DNA of 37,443 nucleotides from a gamma proteobacterium L18 (lineage in GTDB: Bacteria > Pseudomonadota > Gammaproteobacteria > Pseudomonadales > Pseudomonadaceae), in NCBI GenBank assembly GCA_000497835.1, contig KI547165.1:840502-877944 (forward strand), given 5' to 3'. The position numbers were made by a program, and so were the translations under genes. Below the pieces are notes generated by a model, which saw only the letters and a program-made list of their open reading frames with translations, was not told the DNA's origin and did no database searches. Of this stretch, positions 23,423 to 32,224 are shown piece after piece; position 1 is the first letter of the stretch, and each line of letters starts with the position of its first letter.

Positions 23423-23541
23423 GGCGCCGCGCAGACATGAGTATTGAATGGGTATCAGCAGGTGTAACACACACCGCGCCGTCGCCTTGTGGTTGCACCG
23501 ATCCATAAGGCATCACGCATTGTCTGATACGGAGTTTGACC

Positions 23542-25578
23542 ATGTCTTCATCCAACCCCAACCCAACCCATAGCGAAAACGTCGCGGCCTGGAAAGCCAA
23601 GCTCAAGGCAGATAAACGGCAAAAACAACTGGCCACCGTTCGCCAACCCGGCATCGCCTCTATCGATGCGCCTATTGTGGATGGGCTGCTGCCCAACCTT
23701 CCAGACCCTCAGTTCCCAGGGGACCACTTCAACCTGCTTTCGGCGGAAAAGACTCACGAAGACCTGGCCATCACCATTCCGTTCGCCAGTTTGCCCACCT
23801 TCCCAAGCACCATCTACGGCACCTGGAATGGGAACGCTAACCTTGTGTCCAGGGTCACTCTTCCAGCCAACTCCAGTGTGCAGGACCAGGTGGTCAAGGT
23901 CAGCCAGGTAGCACTGCGCACCAGTGGTGTTTTTGAATTTATCGGCAAGCTCAGCAACATTATCGTAGGCGAAGACCAGACCGCACCGTTTACCATCACC
24001 ATCGATCACGACCGCCCCAATGGCGGTAACTCCCTGACGCCCGTGGTATTTCCTCAAGAGGTATTGGACGGCATCACCGATGACTACCTTGACGCCAATG
24101 GTGGCATCACCGGTACTGTCACAAAATGGCTGGACATTGCCCGCCAAGACCGAGTTGTCTTCCATTGGACCCGCGTGACCGACGTCGGGATTGAAGACGA
24201 CGCTGGCATTATCGTCAGCGAACAGACCATCACCGACCCCGCGCTTCCGATCACCGTCACAGTGCCTGCCGCAGATATCAGGCGGCAAGGGGAAGGGACA
24301 TTCATCCTGTGGTATCAAGTATTTGATCGCGCCGGCAATGACAACGCCCAATTGACGGCCCTGCAGCCCAAACTGCGCGTAGTGCTGACTACCCTGCCCG
24401 ATTTCGGCGGCAGGGACATGACCTTGGAGAAGCCAAGCACAGGTGCCGGCCTGACCCGCGAGGACCTCTATCTGCAAGCCGGGCTAAGAGTGCCGCAGTA
24501 CGCCCCCTGGGTCCAGGGCGACGTAGCCGATGTCTACTGGGACAGCCTCACCGTACCTGCGATCCGCGGCGTGCCGCTGCCAAGCGACTCGGCACTGATT
24601 CCCCTGCCGTATGCAGTGGTGGCAAGCACCGGTCAGCAAAACACCAATATCGCCGTGCGGGTCAAGGTGGTTCGGGCTGGCACCAATATCGGCACCTACA
24701 CCAATACCCTGCGCGTGGACTACGACCTGTCGGTACCCGGCCCGACCCTTCCGCCGGACGAGTCAGGCCCTGAAAACAGCCTGCTGAACCTGGTGCGAAT
24801 CAAAAGTGCCAGTTGGGCCAGTGCTGCGGATGACAACAAATTGCTGCCCGGCGATAAAGGAAAAGATGCAACCGCTGATGTAGCATTGGTGGACGGTTTC
24901 AACGTGGGCGAGTTCCTGGCATTGATGTGGCCCGGCATCGACACGCCCGTGGATACGCAGGAAGTAACCAACAACACGGTTGGCCACGTCATTAACTTCG
25001 ATATCCCGTGGGCCTTTATCGAAGCCGGTGAATATGGCCCTGAAGTACCGGTGTACTACAAAGTCATCAGCGACGACCCCGAGGAAGGCTACCAGCAATC
25101 CAAGCCAACGCAGGTTGACTCGCAGTTGGGCGGCATCATTGGTCTTGCGCCCCTGTCGGTCAAAGACCAACCGATCGAAACGTTCCCCAGTGACACACCG
25201 TTCGACGGTTACATCCTGCGCTGCAAAGACAGCTACTGGAACGGCTTTGACCTTAGCATTCCTGCCGGGCGCGGCAAGTTCCATAAAGGGGCACTGTTTA
25301 CAGTGACGTTCGTGGCCTATGACGTGCTGGATAGCGGCGGTACCGAAGTGGGCCGTGAAACAGTCCCAAGCCCTGCCTACGAGGTTTCGCAAACCGATGT
25401 GGACATCGGCTTCACCTACCGCGTCAATTTAACCGACTTTTTGCGTGACAACACCATGGTTCGCCTTGAAGTGTTCTACAGCATCGATGACAACGGGCCC
25501 GAAGGCAGCAGCAGCAAAGTGAACCTGATGTTGGCCAACCAGGACGGTAACGGCAATACGTGCGTGCCTGCCCCATAA
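23542..25578 (+). CDS. 678-residue modular protein related to the LPDLPGEVNLLP subfamily
   Basis: ATG at 23542 with GGAG eight bases upstream (a TTG at 23536 is in frame but poorly placed). The N-terminus is charged and helical (ENVAAWKAKLKADKRQKQL), a feature its paralogues lack; no signal peptide. The order of modules otherwise parallels the 652- and 629-residue proteins: FPQEVLDGITDDYLDANGG, then YQVFDRAGNDNAQL, then DLSVPGPTLPPDESG, then MWPGIDTPVDTQEV, then YILRCKDSYWNGFDLSIPAG (compare ACAQRPWNGIRIQIPA in the 652-residue protein). Less repetitive and more diverged than the other two. Function unknown; box 5 controls it. Confidence 0.8.
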   Translation: MSSSNPNPTHSENVAAWKAKLKADKRQKQLATVRQPGIASIDAPIVDGLLPNLPDPQFPGDHFNLLSAEKTHEDLAITIPFASLPTFPSTIYGTWNGNANLVSRVTLPANSSVQDQVVKVSQVALRTSGVFEFIGKLSNIIVGEDQTAPFTITIDHDRPNGGNSLTPVVFPQEVLDGITDDYLDANGGITGTVTKWLDIARQDRVVFHWTRVTDVGIEDDAGIIVSEQTITDPALPITVTVPAADIRRQGEGTFILWYQVFDRAGNDNAQLTALQPKLRVVLTTLPDFGGRDMTLEKPSTGAGLTREDLYLQAGLRVPQYAPWVQGDVADVYWDSLTVPAIRGVPLPSDSALIPLPYAVVASTGQQNTNIAVRVKVVRAGTNIGTYTNTLRVDYDLSVPGPTLPPDESGPENSLLNLVRIKSASWASAADDNKLLPGDKGKDATADVALVDGFNVGEFLALMWPGIDTPVDTQEVTNNTVGHVINFDIPWAFIEAGEYGPEVPVYYKVISDDPEEGYQQSKPTQVDSQLGGIIGLAPLSVKDQPIETFPSDTPFDGYILRCKDSYWNGFDLSIPAGRGKFHKGALFTVTFVAYDVLDSGGTEVGRETVPSPAYEVSQTDVDIGFTYRVNLTDFLRDNTMVRLEVFYSIDDNGPEGSSSKVNLMLANQDGNGNTCVPAP

Positions 25579-25622
25579 TAACCGGGCATCGGATTAGTCC
25601 TCACGTAACGCCTGTCTGACTT

Positions 25623-25668
25623 GCGAACTCCGCACAAGTACGCCTAACGTACCGGTGCGGAAGTTCGC
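25623..25668. other. Imperfect inverted repeat upstream of the autotransporter
   Basis: GCGAACTCCGCAC pairs with GTGCGGAAGTTCGC (one-base bulge), with an inner GTAC...GTAC pair, over a 46-base hairpin. It ends 40 bases before the degenerate box 6. No U-run follows, so terminator function is weakly supported. Confidence 0.45.
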
Positions 25669-25708
25669 TAATCACTTGACGAAATTTCCTACAAGGCCAA
25701 TAGAACAT

Positions 25709-25728
25709 GCCTACAAACTATTTCAGCT
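25709..25728 (+). promoter_or_regulatory. Degenerate LuxR-type box 6 (for the autotransporter)
   Basis: GCCTACAAACTATTTCAGCT keeps CT-N12-AG but little of the inner consensus. What supports it is position: TTCAAA (25750-25755) is centred 34 bp downstream and the ATG at 25788 is exactly 69.5 bp from the centre, as for boxes 1 and 2. Confidence 0.45.
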
Positions 25729-25787
25729 TGGGGACGTATCGTGCTGCGCTTCAAATACGGGCTTGCACGGGCCCAGGGAGAAATTCA

Positions 25788-28754
25788 ATGTGTAAAAAAA
25801 TTATCAAGGAACAAATTCCCGTACAACTTTCTACATCAAGGAAGTTAACCAATCGCGCGCTATCCAGCGCGTTTTTGGTCTTACTGACAAGTTACGCCAC
25901 AAGTGCCAGTGCATCACTGGTTGTTTTCAACGGCGTTGACAAGGACATGGACTCGCGTGCCGATTTCGATATTTACCTGATGCAAAACGGCGCTACGCTC
26001 ACCACCAATGGGCGGCCGCTGCAGGGGGCTTGGGCAGAGTCGGGCAGCACGCTCAATCTGACGCCCAGCACCATCATTCGCCAGGCCGGGGTAAGGCTGA
26101 CGCAGGGCAGCACCCTCAACGCCAACATGACCACCATGATCAATGACGGCTCGGGCGCCAACCCCTTGAACTATGCCCTGGACCTGCAAAGTGCCAGTGT
26201 CGGCACTGTCACCAATTCCACCATCACGAGCACCGTTGGCCTTGCCGTCAACCTCGACAGCCAGGCGCAACTGACCTTGCAGGACAGCAACGTGACCGGC
26301 CAGGCCGGGATCCGCATCGCCGGGGCCGGCACCACCCTGAATCTGGTCAACACCACCGTGACGGCCACCGGTGGGTTCAGTCCGCAGTTTGATGCTGGGC
26401 TGGTGGTCATCGACGGTGGCATCATCAACCTCAGTGCCGGGACGGTTGTGACCGGCGTCTCCAGTGGCATCATGCTGGCTGCCATCCCTGGCAACCCTAC
26501 CACCCTGCTCCTCGATGACTCCACCATCACCGCGACCGATGGCCCAGGGCTGTTGATGGGCTCGCTCGGCAGCCCGGCCACAGCGTCCGTCACCTTGCAG
26601 AACGGCAGCGTGCTGACCAGCCAGAGTGGTGTCGCCATGCAGCTGGAAAGCGCCTCGACCGCCACGGTGGCGGTCAATAACGCGACCATCCAGGGCGACG
26701 TTGCCCTGACGGCTGCCAGCACGGCAAACTTCACCCTCAACCGCGGCCTGATCAACGGCAACCTCACTGCCGTCGACGGCAGCACACTGAACGTCAACGC
26801 CAATGCAGGCAGCCAGCTGCGCGGCAATATTGAAGGCAGCACAGGCAGCACGGTGGCGCTCGCCCTCGACGCCAGCCAGATGGAAGGCGACGTCAGCAGC
26901 GACGGCACCGGCAGCACCACGGTAAAACTGGCCGGCTCACAGCTCACCGGCAACCTGCTCAATGTCGACAGCTTGAACATGGCCAACAGCGTACTCAACG
27001 GCAACATCAGCAACGACGGCGCAACCACCACCACCGTGCAACTGACTGGCTCGCAGCTAAACGGCAACCTGTTGAATGTCGACAGCCTGAACATGACCAA
27101 CAGCGTGCTCAACGGCAACATCAGCAAGGACGGCGCCAACACCACCACCGTGCAACTGACCGGCTCTCAGCTAAATGGCAACCTGCTCAATGTCCAAAGC
27201 CTGACCCTGGACGCCAGCGCCCTGAACGGCAACGTGAGCGCTGATGGCCTGGATCCCCAGGTGAACCTGGCCGGCAGCACCTGGACAGGCAACGGTAGCG
27301 CCAGCAACGGTGGCAACCTGGACGTGGCCCTTGTCCAGAGCACCTTGGTGGGCAACCTGACCGCCGATGGCAGCAGCCAGACGACGCTGGTCATGAGCGA
27401 TCAGTCCACCCTCAAGGGCATTCTCACCAACGTGGCCAGCGCCGACCTCAGCGACTCGACCTGGCAAGTCACCGGTGACAGCAGTGTCGGCGCCCTGACG
27501 CTCTCTGACAGCACCGTGGAACTGGGGCAAGCCGGGCAATTCTACCGGCTGTCCCTGGCCTCGCTCGCCGGCACCGGCACCTTCAACCTCAACGTGGACT
27601 TCGCCCGCGAGCTGGCCAGTTTCATTGACGTCAGCGGCACTGCCACCGGCGATTATTCGCTGCTGGTCAGTGCCAGCGGCGAGGACCCGGCAGCCGACAA
27701 CAGCCTCCAGGTGGTGCATACCGGCGCCGGTTCCACCGCGCAGTTCAGCCTGCTGGGCGGCCGCGTGGACCTGGGCACCTATTCCTACGACCTGGTGCAA
27801 CGCGGCACCGACTGGTACCTGGACACCACCACCAAAACCATCAGCCCGGAGACTGGCACGGTGCTGGCGCTGTTCAACACGGCCCCCACGGTCTGGTATG
27901 GCGAGTTGTCCACGTTGCGCTCGCGCATGGGCGAAATGCGCTACAACGGTGCCCAACCCGGCTTCTGGATGCGCGCTTACGGCAACAAATTCAACGTCAC
28001 CACCAGCACCGATGTCAGCTACCAGCAAACCCAGCAAGGGGTGTCCTTTGGCGCCGATGCGGCCCTGCCGGTTGGCGACGGGCATTGGCTGGCCGGCGTA
28101 CTGGGCGGTTACAGTGATTCCAGCCTGAGCCTGGCCCATGGCTCGTCAGGCAGCGTCGACAGCTACTACTTGGGCGCCTACGCGACCTGGTTGAACCCGG
28201 ACAACGGCTACTACTTCGACGGCGTACTGAAGTTCAACCGTTTCCAGAACGCCGCCACGGTCAGCCTGAGCGACGGCACGCGCAGCAAGGGCAACTATGA
28301 CAACAACGGCGTCGGCACCTCGCTAGAATTCGGACGCCACGTGGCCCTGAGCCAGGGTTACTTCGTAGAGCCCTACGCCCAATTGGCCGGGGTGGTGGTG
28401 AGTGGCCGCGACTACACCATGGACAACGGCATGCGTGCCGAAGGCGACATGGCCCGTTCACTGCTGGGCAAGGTGGGTACCACCGTGGGCCGCAGCATCG
28501 AGCTGGGCAATGGCAGCATGGTGCAACCTTATGTGCGCGCGGCGGTTGCCCACGAGTTTGCCAACAGCAATCGCGTGCAGATCAACGGCAACGGCTTCAA
28601 CAACGACCTGTCCGGTTCGCGTGGCGAGCTGGGCGCAGGCCTGGCCGTCTCCATGAACCAGCGGCTGCAATTGCACGTGGATCTGGACTACAGCAACGGC
28701 GAACACATCGAGCAACCGTGGGGCGCGAACGTCGGGCTGCGTTACAGCTGGTAA
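25788..28754 (+). CDS. Type Va autotransporter with beta-helix passenger
   Basis: A 988-residue protein starting MCKKIIKEQI, with GGGAG eight bases upstream; a longer frame from 25707 would run through the promoter. Extended signal peptide 1-42, cleaved at ASA-S. The passenger (about 43-690) is Asn/Gly/Thr/Ser/Leu-rich and repetitive, as in pertactin-type beta-helices (GSTLNLTPSTI, GNLLNVDSLNM). The segment TVLALFNTAPTVWYGELSTL then RSRMGE is the linker helix inside the pore, and residues ~723-988 form the beta-barrel, ending GLRYSW with the required terminal aromatic. The passenger has no protease motif that I can see, so adhesin is likelier. A degenerate lux-type box suggests co-regulation with its neighbours. 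Confidence 0.92.
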   Translation: MCKKIIKEQIPVQLSTSRKLTNRALSSAFLVLLTSYATSASASLVVFNGVDKDMDSRADFDIYLMQNGATLTTNGRPLQGAWAESGSTLNLTPSTIIRQAGVRLTQGSTLNANMTTMINDGSGANPLNYALDLQSASVGTVTNSTITSTVGLAVNLDSQAQLTLQDSNVTGQAGIRIAGAGTTLNLVNTTVTATGGFSPQFDAGLVVIDGGIINLSAGTVVTGVSSGIMLAAIPGNPTTLLLDDSTITATDGPGLLMGSLGSPATASVTLQNGSVLTSQSGVAMQLESASTATVAVNNATIQGDVALTAASTANFTLNRGLINGNLTAVDGSTLNVNANAGSQLRGNIEGSTGSTVALALDASQMEGDVSSDGTGSTTVKLAGSQLTGNLLNVDSLNMANSVLNGNISNDGATTTTVQLTGSQLNGNLLNVDSLNMTNSVLNGNISKDGANTTTVQLTGSQLNGNLLNVQSLTLDASALNGNVSADGLDPQVNLAGSTWTGNGSASNGGNLDVALVQSTLVGNLTADGSSQTTLVMSDQSTLKGILTNVASADLSDSTWQVTGDSSVGALTLSDSTVELGQAGQFYRLSLASLAGTGTFNLNVDFARELASFIDVSGTATGDYSLLVSASGEDPAADNSLQVVHTGAGSTAQFSLLGGRVDLGTYSYDLVQRGTDWYLDTTTKTISPETGTVLALFNTAPTVWYGELSTLRSRMGEMRYNGAQPGFWMRAYGNKFNVTTSTDVSYQQTQQGVSFGADAALPVGDGHWLAGVLGGYSDSSLSLAHGSSGSVDSYYLGAYATWLNPDNGYYFDGVLKFNRFQNAATVSLSDGTRSKGNYDNNGVGTSLEFGRHVALSQGYFVEPYAQLAGVVVSGRDYTMDNGMRAEGDMARSLLGKVGTTVGRSIELGNGSMVQPYVRAAVAHEFANSNRVQINGNGFNNDLSGSRGELGAGLAVSMNQRLQLHVDLDYSNGEHIEQPWGANVGLRYSW
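26895..27236 (+). repeat. Three tandem 114-bp coding repeats in the passenger
   Basis: Units 26895-27008, 27009-27122 and 27123-27236 encode 38-residue repeats of the form S.DG..TTVQLTGSQLNGNLLNV followed by SLNM.NSVLNGNI. The second is close to identical to its neighbours at DNA level, so copy number could vary between strains. Confidence 0.85.
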
Positions 28755-28793
28755 ACGGCAGTCCGGCCGACGCGCACCTGCAACCGACACGAT

Positions 28794-30683
28794 TCAGCTG
28801 TCACCGCGCATGTCGATCAGGGTGCGGCTCAGCGCAGAAACACCCTGGCCGGCCAGGTTGGTCACTTGGTAATAAACGTTGACCAGGTTACGCGGGCCAG
28901 GGTAAAGGGTTCTGGTGAATAACCGTTCCGGCACCGTGAATTCGAAATACCCTGCCACCAGATCCGCCTTTTCCACCGGGTGTCGGTCCGAATGACCGGT
29001 GCCCGGCAACGGTTGCACCCCGTCCGGCCCGTACCCCTGCACAAACACCTCAAGCTCATCCCCCACAGCGGCATTGGCATAGTCCAACAGGATGCGATAA
29101 GGCGCACCGCCACGGGTGTTGGCATAGTTGAGTGCATTGTTGGCGTTGGTTCGGGTGAACGCACCCTCTTTCAACGGCCGACCACCGCCAGGCAGCTCGT
29201 CATCCAGTGAAACCCTGCACGTAGTGTCAGGCGATTGCTGCCCATTGATGCCATTGAATGTGGTGTAACGCACGGGTACCTCCCCCCCTCCCCCCGCCAC
29301 CACGCCTGCCCAGGGCACCTGAAAAACGATGCCCTGCCCGGCGCCGTCGCCGGGCTGCACGGTGTAATCGGCCACGGGCTGGTCACGCCGCCCCCAGAAC
29401 AGGTCCAATCTCTGCCCCGCCTCCGGGTTGTCGTACAGCGTCAGCTCGACCCTCACCGGTTGCCCCGCATCCGCGCCCCCGATCACGTCATCACCGCCCA
29501 CGCCCTTGACGGTAACCGCAGGCAGCCGGGGGTTGATTGGGTCGATGCTGGGGTTGGCCGGCCCCGCCACGCTGAAATCTACCGCGACGGACTCCATCGG
29601 CGAGGTCCAGCGCGCAACGCCGCGAACCACGCTGTAGGTGACGGCAACGTCATGGCGCACCTCGGCGTGATCACCCACCGCCAGCACGTCCCAAGGCACG
29701 CTACGACGTAAGGGAAATACCGGTGCCGACCCGATGGGTTGCGCCACCAGGTATTGGCCGCCCCAATTGATGGCAAGGGTATCAATGGCGTCGTACGCAT
29801 AGGCAGGCACCCATACCTCCACCCCTTGGGCGGCATCGAAGCGGGTGATCAAGCCATCGGCAGCCGCTGGCACTTGCGGCTTGAGCAGGGCCGGCGCTGG
29901 AGCCAGGGTGACGATCAACGATGCAGTGAGGGACAGGGCGCTGGTGTTTCCGGCGCGGTCCTTGAGGAAATAGTTGATGGTTTTGCTGCCCTCTGCGCGG
30001 CTGAGGATATCGGCCTCCGGCAGCTTCACATCGATGACGGCAGTGGGGTCGTTGGCGGCGGCCAGCGCCTCCTGCGCAGTCACCACGTGGCTCCACAGAG
30101 GCACATCATCACCGGGTACGCTGGGGCTGCCTTGCCAGAAAATCTCTATCTGGTCGCCCTGACGGGTCTCGGCATAGGGCGGTATCTGCATCAATAATTC
30201 ATGATTATTGGCATCCAGGTATTCACGGGTCAGGCCATTGCGAATGACCTCGGCTGGCAATATCACGCTACGGGGCGTCTGGTTGAACGAGGGCGGCCGC
30301 CAGTCAATCAACACGGTGCCGACGCGCGACGTGCTGTCATCAAAGATGTTGCTGATGCGATACCTCAGGGTATGGGTGCCCGCCTGACTCAGTTGATCCG
30401 CCGGTACTGTCAGAAACAAATCCGCCGCTGTGTAGGAGGGGTACTGCATGACCTTCTGATCAACCATCCGGTCATCCCACAACAGGCTCACCGTCGAGGC
30501 GGGTCGCCCAGGCTGGTTGGGCGCCAACCCCCATTCGTCGAACTCTACCCGCAGCGGTCGCACCAACAGCTCGATAGGCAGCAGATTGACCTCCCCTGGC
30601 AGGTCAGGCAATGTGCCGGGTACTCGGGGCGGGGTGAAAAAATCGTCCTGGTTCACGGCATCGGTTACCGCTGTATCGCTCAT
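28794..30683 (-). CDS. 629-residue modular protein, LPDLPGEVNLLP subfamily
   Basis: The ATG at 30683 follows AGGAGACGCGCC, a strong ribosome site; the longer frame to 30710 is not needed. It parallels the 652-residue protein from residue ~20 (TLPDLPGEVNLLPIELL) to about 500 (VPVRYTTFNGINGQQSPDTT), roughly half to two thirds identical by eye. After that the C-termini differ: here DELEVFVQGYGPDGVQPLPG, FEFTVPERLFTRTLYPGPRN, LVNVYYQVTNLAG, with no Cys cluster. Five Ig-like modules, no signal peptide. Convergent with the autotransporter (39-base gap, no evident terminator). Controlled by box 7. Function unknown. Confidence 0.8.
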   Translation of the reverse strand: MSDTAVTDAVNQDDFFTPPRVPGTLPDLPGEVNLLPIELLVRPLRVEFDEWGLAPNQPGRPASTVSLLWDDRMVDQKVMQYPSYTAADLFLTVPADQLSQAGTHTLRYRISNIFDDSTSRVGTVLIDWRPPSFNQTPRSVILPAEVIRNGLTREYLDANNHELLMQIPPYAETRQGDQIEIFWQGSPSVPGDDVPLWSHVVTAQEALAAANDPTAVIDVKLPEADILSRAEGSKTINYFLKDRAGNTSALSLTASLIVTLAPAPALLKPQVPAAADGLITRFDAAQGVEVWVPAYAYDAIDTLAINWGGQYLVAQPIGSAPVFPLRRSVPWDVLAVGDHAEVRHDVAVTYSVVRGVARWTSPMESVAVDFSVAGPANPSIDPINPRLPAVTVKGVGGDDVIGGADAGQPVRVELTLYDNPEAGQRLDLFWGRRDQPVADYTVQPGDGAGQGIVFQVPWAGVVAGGGGEVPVRYTTFNGINGQQSPDTTCRVSLDDELPGGGRPLKEGAFTRTNANNALNYANTRGGAPYRILLDYANAAVGDELEVFVQGYGPDGVQPLPGTGHSDRHPVEKADLVAGYFEFTVPERLFTRTLYPGPRNLVNVYYQVTNLAGQGVSALSRTLIDMRGDS

Positions 30684-30765
30684 GGCGCGTCTCCTGTCAG
30701 TTCGTCCCATGGCCTAGGCACCAAGGGGCGTTCAACGGATTGAATACCCGGTACCACGACCTGCC

Positions 30766-30785
30766 TACTGACAGAACTGACAGTT
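30766..30785 (-). promoter_or_regulatory. LuxR-type box 7 (for the 629-residue gene)
   Basis: On the minus strand AACTGTCAGTTCTGTCAGTA. The minus-strand TTCAAT (30739-30744) is centred 34 bp downstream and the start codon is 92.5 bp from the box centre. On the plus strand, towards the LacI-family gene, no TTCAAT-like hexamer lies at that distance. Confidence 0.7.
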
Positions 30786-30901
30786 GCGCCTGGCCCAGCG
30801 ATAAACGGTACACTTGCCTCCCCGCGCCTCAAGGTGCGTGCTGCGCTCGTTTTCAGCCAGCCCGCCCCTGACCACCCTACCGCCAACAAGGAACCAGGCC
30901 C

Positions 30902-31921
30902 GTGAGCAGCCCCACCTCCCTGCCCCGTCACCGCGTCACCATGCAGGACGTCGCCCGCCGCGCCGGGGTGTCCAAGGCCAGCGTGTCGCGCTTCATCGGT
31001 GACGACAAAGCCCTGCTCTCGGACGCCATCGCGCTACGCATCGAAAAGGCTATCAACGACCTGGGCTACCGCCCCAACCAGATGGCCCGCGGCCTCAAGC
31101 GTGGGCGCACACGCCTGATCGGCATGCTGATGGCCGACATCCGCAACCCCTACTCCATCGCCGTAATGCACGGCGTCGAAACCGCCTGCCGCCGCCACGG
31201 CTACAGCCTGGTGGTGTGCAACACCGACCGCGACGGCGAGCAGGAGCGCCAGCAACTCGAAGCGCTGCGTTCGTACAACATCGAAGGCCTGATCGTGAAC
31301 ACCCTGGGCAAGCACATGGACGAACTGCGCGAACTGCAGGCCGAACACCCCATGGTGCTGGTGGACCGCAAGCTGGAAGACTTCCACAGCGACATCGCCG
31401 GCCTGGACAACGCCGGCGCCATGCGCATGGGCCTGGTGCACCTCAAGGCCCGCGGCTACCGCGACCTGGTGCTGGTCAGCGAGCCCCAGGACGGCACCAG
31501 TTCGCGCAACGAGCGTATCGCTGCCTTCGACCTGCTGGTGGGCCAGGATCCTGAAGTGCAAGGCGCCCGTCTGCAGACCGGCCCGGAGCTGGAAAGCCTG
31601 CTGCGTAACTTCCTGACAGCCCCAGGCCCTGGTGCCAAGGCCGTATTCTGCGCCAACGGCCTGGCTGCCCTGGCCGTCACCCAGGCCCTGCGCGCGCTGG
31701 GCTGCAACCTGTTCGACGACATCGGCCTGATCGCCCTGGATGATCTGGACTGGTACCCACTGGTGGGCAGCGGCATCACCGCGCTGGCCCAGCCTACCCA
31801 TGCCATTGGTGTGCGGGCGTTCGAGTGTTTGCTGGAGCGGTTGCGGGGGGATGCGGGGCCGGTGCAGCGGTTTGATTTTGCCGCGCAGTTGGTGGTGCGG
31901 GGGTCGACACGGCAGCGTTAG
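30902..31921 (+). CDS. LacI-family transcriptional regulator (PtxS-like)
   Basis: A 339-residue repressor starting at GTG 30902 with AAGGAACC upstream. The N-terminal HTH is typical (VTMQDVARRAGVSKASVSRF), followed by the hinge helix YRPNQMARGLKRG and the periplasmic-binding-protein fold from IGMLMADIRNPYSIAVMHGV onward. The sequence brings Pseudomonas PtxS (2-ketogluconate repressor) to mind, but sugar-catabolic genes are not adjacent, so the effector is uncertain. It is divergent from the 629-residue gene and followed by a REP, so monocistronic. Local control over the surrounding locus is possible but unsupported; TACACT at 30810-30815 may be its -10. Confidence 0.85.
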   Translation: MSSPTSLPRHRVTMQDVARRAGVSKASVSRFIGDDKALLSDAIALRIEKAINDLGYRPNQMARGLKRGRTRLIGMLMADIRNPYSIAVMHGVETACRRHGYSLVVCNTDRDGEQERQQLEALRSYNIEGLIVNTLGKHMDELRELQAEHPMVLVDRKLEDFHSDIAGLDNAGAMRMGLVHLKARGYRDLVLVSEPQDGTSSRNERIAAFDLLVGQDPEVQGARLQTGPELESLLRNFLTAPGPGAKAVFCANGLAALAVTQALRALGCNLFDDIGLIALDDLDWYPLVGSGITALAQPTHAIGVRAFECLLERLRGDAGPVQRFDFAAQLVVRGSTRQR

Positions 31922-31957
31922 GCTCTGTGTGAAATATGTGGAGGGTGCGTGAAATGC

Positions 31958-32027
31958 TGTGGGAGCTGACTTGCCAGCGAGCTGTTGAGGCCCGAAAAGC
32001 TCGCTGTGTGCGAGCCAGCTCCCACAG
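31958..32027. repeat. Imperfect REP hairpin with flanks
   Basis: CTGTGGGAGCTGACTTGCCAG pairs with a diverged right arm ending CCAGCTCCCACAG around GAGGCCCG, the same loop as the perfect hairpin at 11401-11464. Left flank 31921-31957 and right flank to 32064 (TTCATACAGAGCCT) resemble the flank beside that element. Confidence 0.75.
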
Positions 32028-32148
32028 TATCCCCAGGCTTTCGCCACTCGGTTCATACAGAGCCTGAGGCTGCACCCGTGTGAAGGGCTTCAGAAAAGAC
32101 CTTATGGGTGGGCTACGGCGAATCGCATCTGCTCAGTGCTTGTCCCCC

Positions 32149-32168
32149 ACCTGTTACTTCTGACAGTT
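32149..32168 (+). promoter_or_regulatory. LuxR-type box 8 (for the 532-residue gene)
   Basis: ACCTGTTACTTCTGACAGTT, followed by TTGAAT (32190-32195) centred 34 bp away and an ATG 66.5 bp from the box centre. The whole leader is nearly repeated before the gene at 35384. Confidence 0.8.
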
Positions 32169-32224
32169 GTCCCCTGCCCCACGCAGGCTTTGAATAGGCA
32201 CTCGCTCATTCAAGGCCACAACCC

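Larger units (their letters stand above)
23231..23541. other. Divergent promoter region with two LuxR-type boxes
   Basis: Between the minus-strand 652-residue gene and the plus-strand 678-residue gene. Two boxes 71 bp apart each point to one gene with its own -10. The 5' leader of the plus-strand gene would be long (about 90 bases) and holds no clear structure. The short plus-strand frame 23305-23508 is not supported. Confidence 0.6.

Noticed and set aside
23305..23508. 67-codon plus-strand frame in the divergent promoter region
   Set aside because: It overlaps both LuxR-type boxes and the -10 of the 678-residue gene and has no ribosome site or domain.
30766..30902. Box 7 as regulator site for the LacI-family gene
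   Set aside because: The best -10 on that side (TACACT at 30810) is centred 37 bp from the box and unlike the regulon hexamer; the orientation consensus fits the minus-strand gene.
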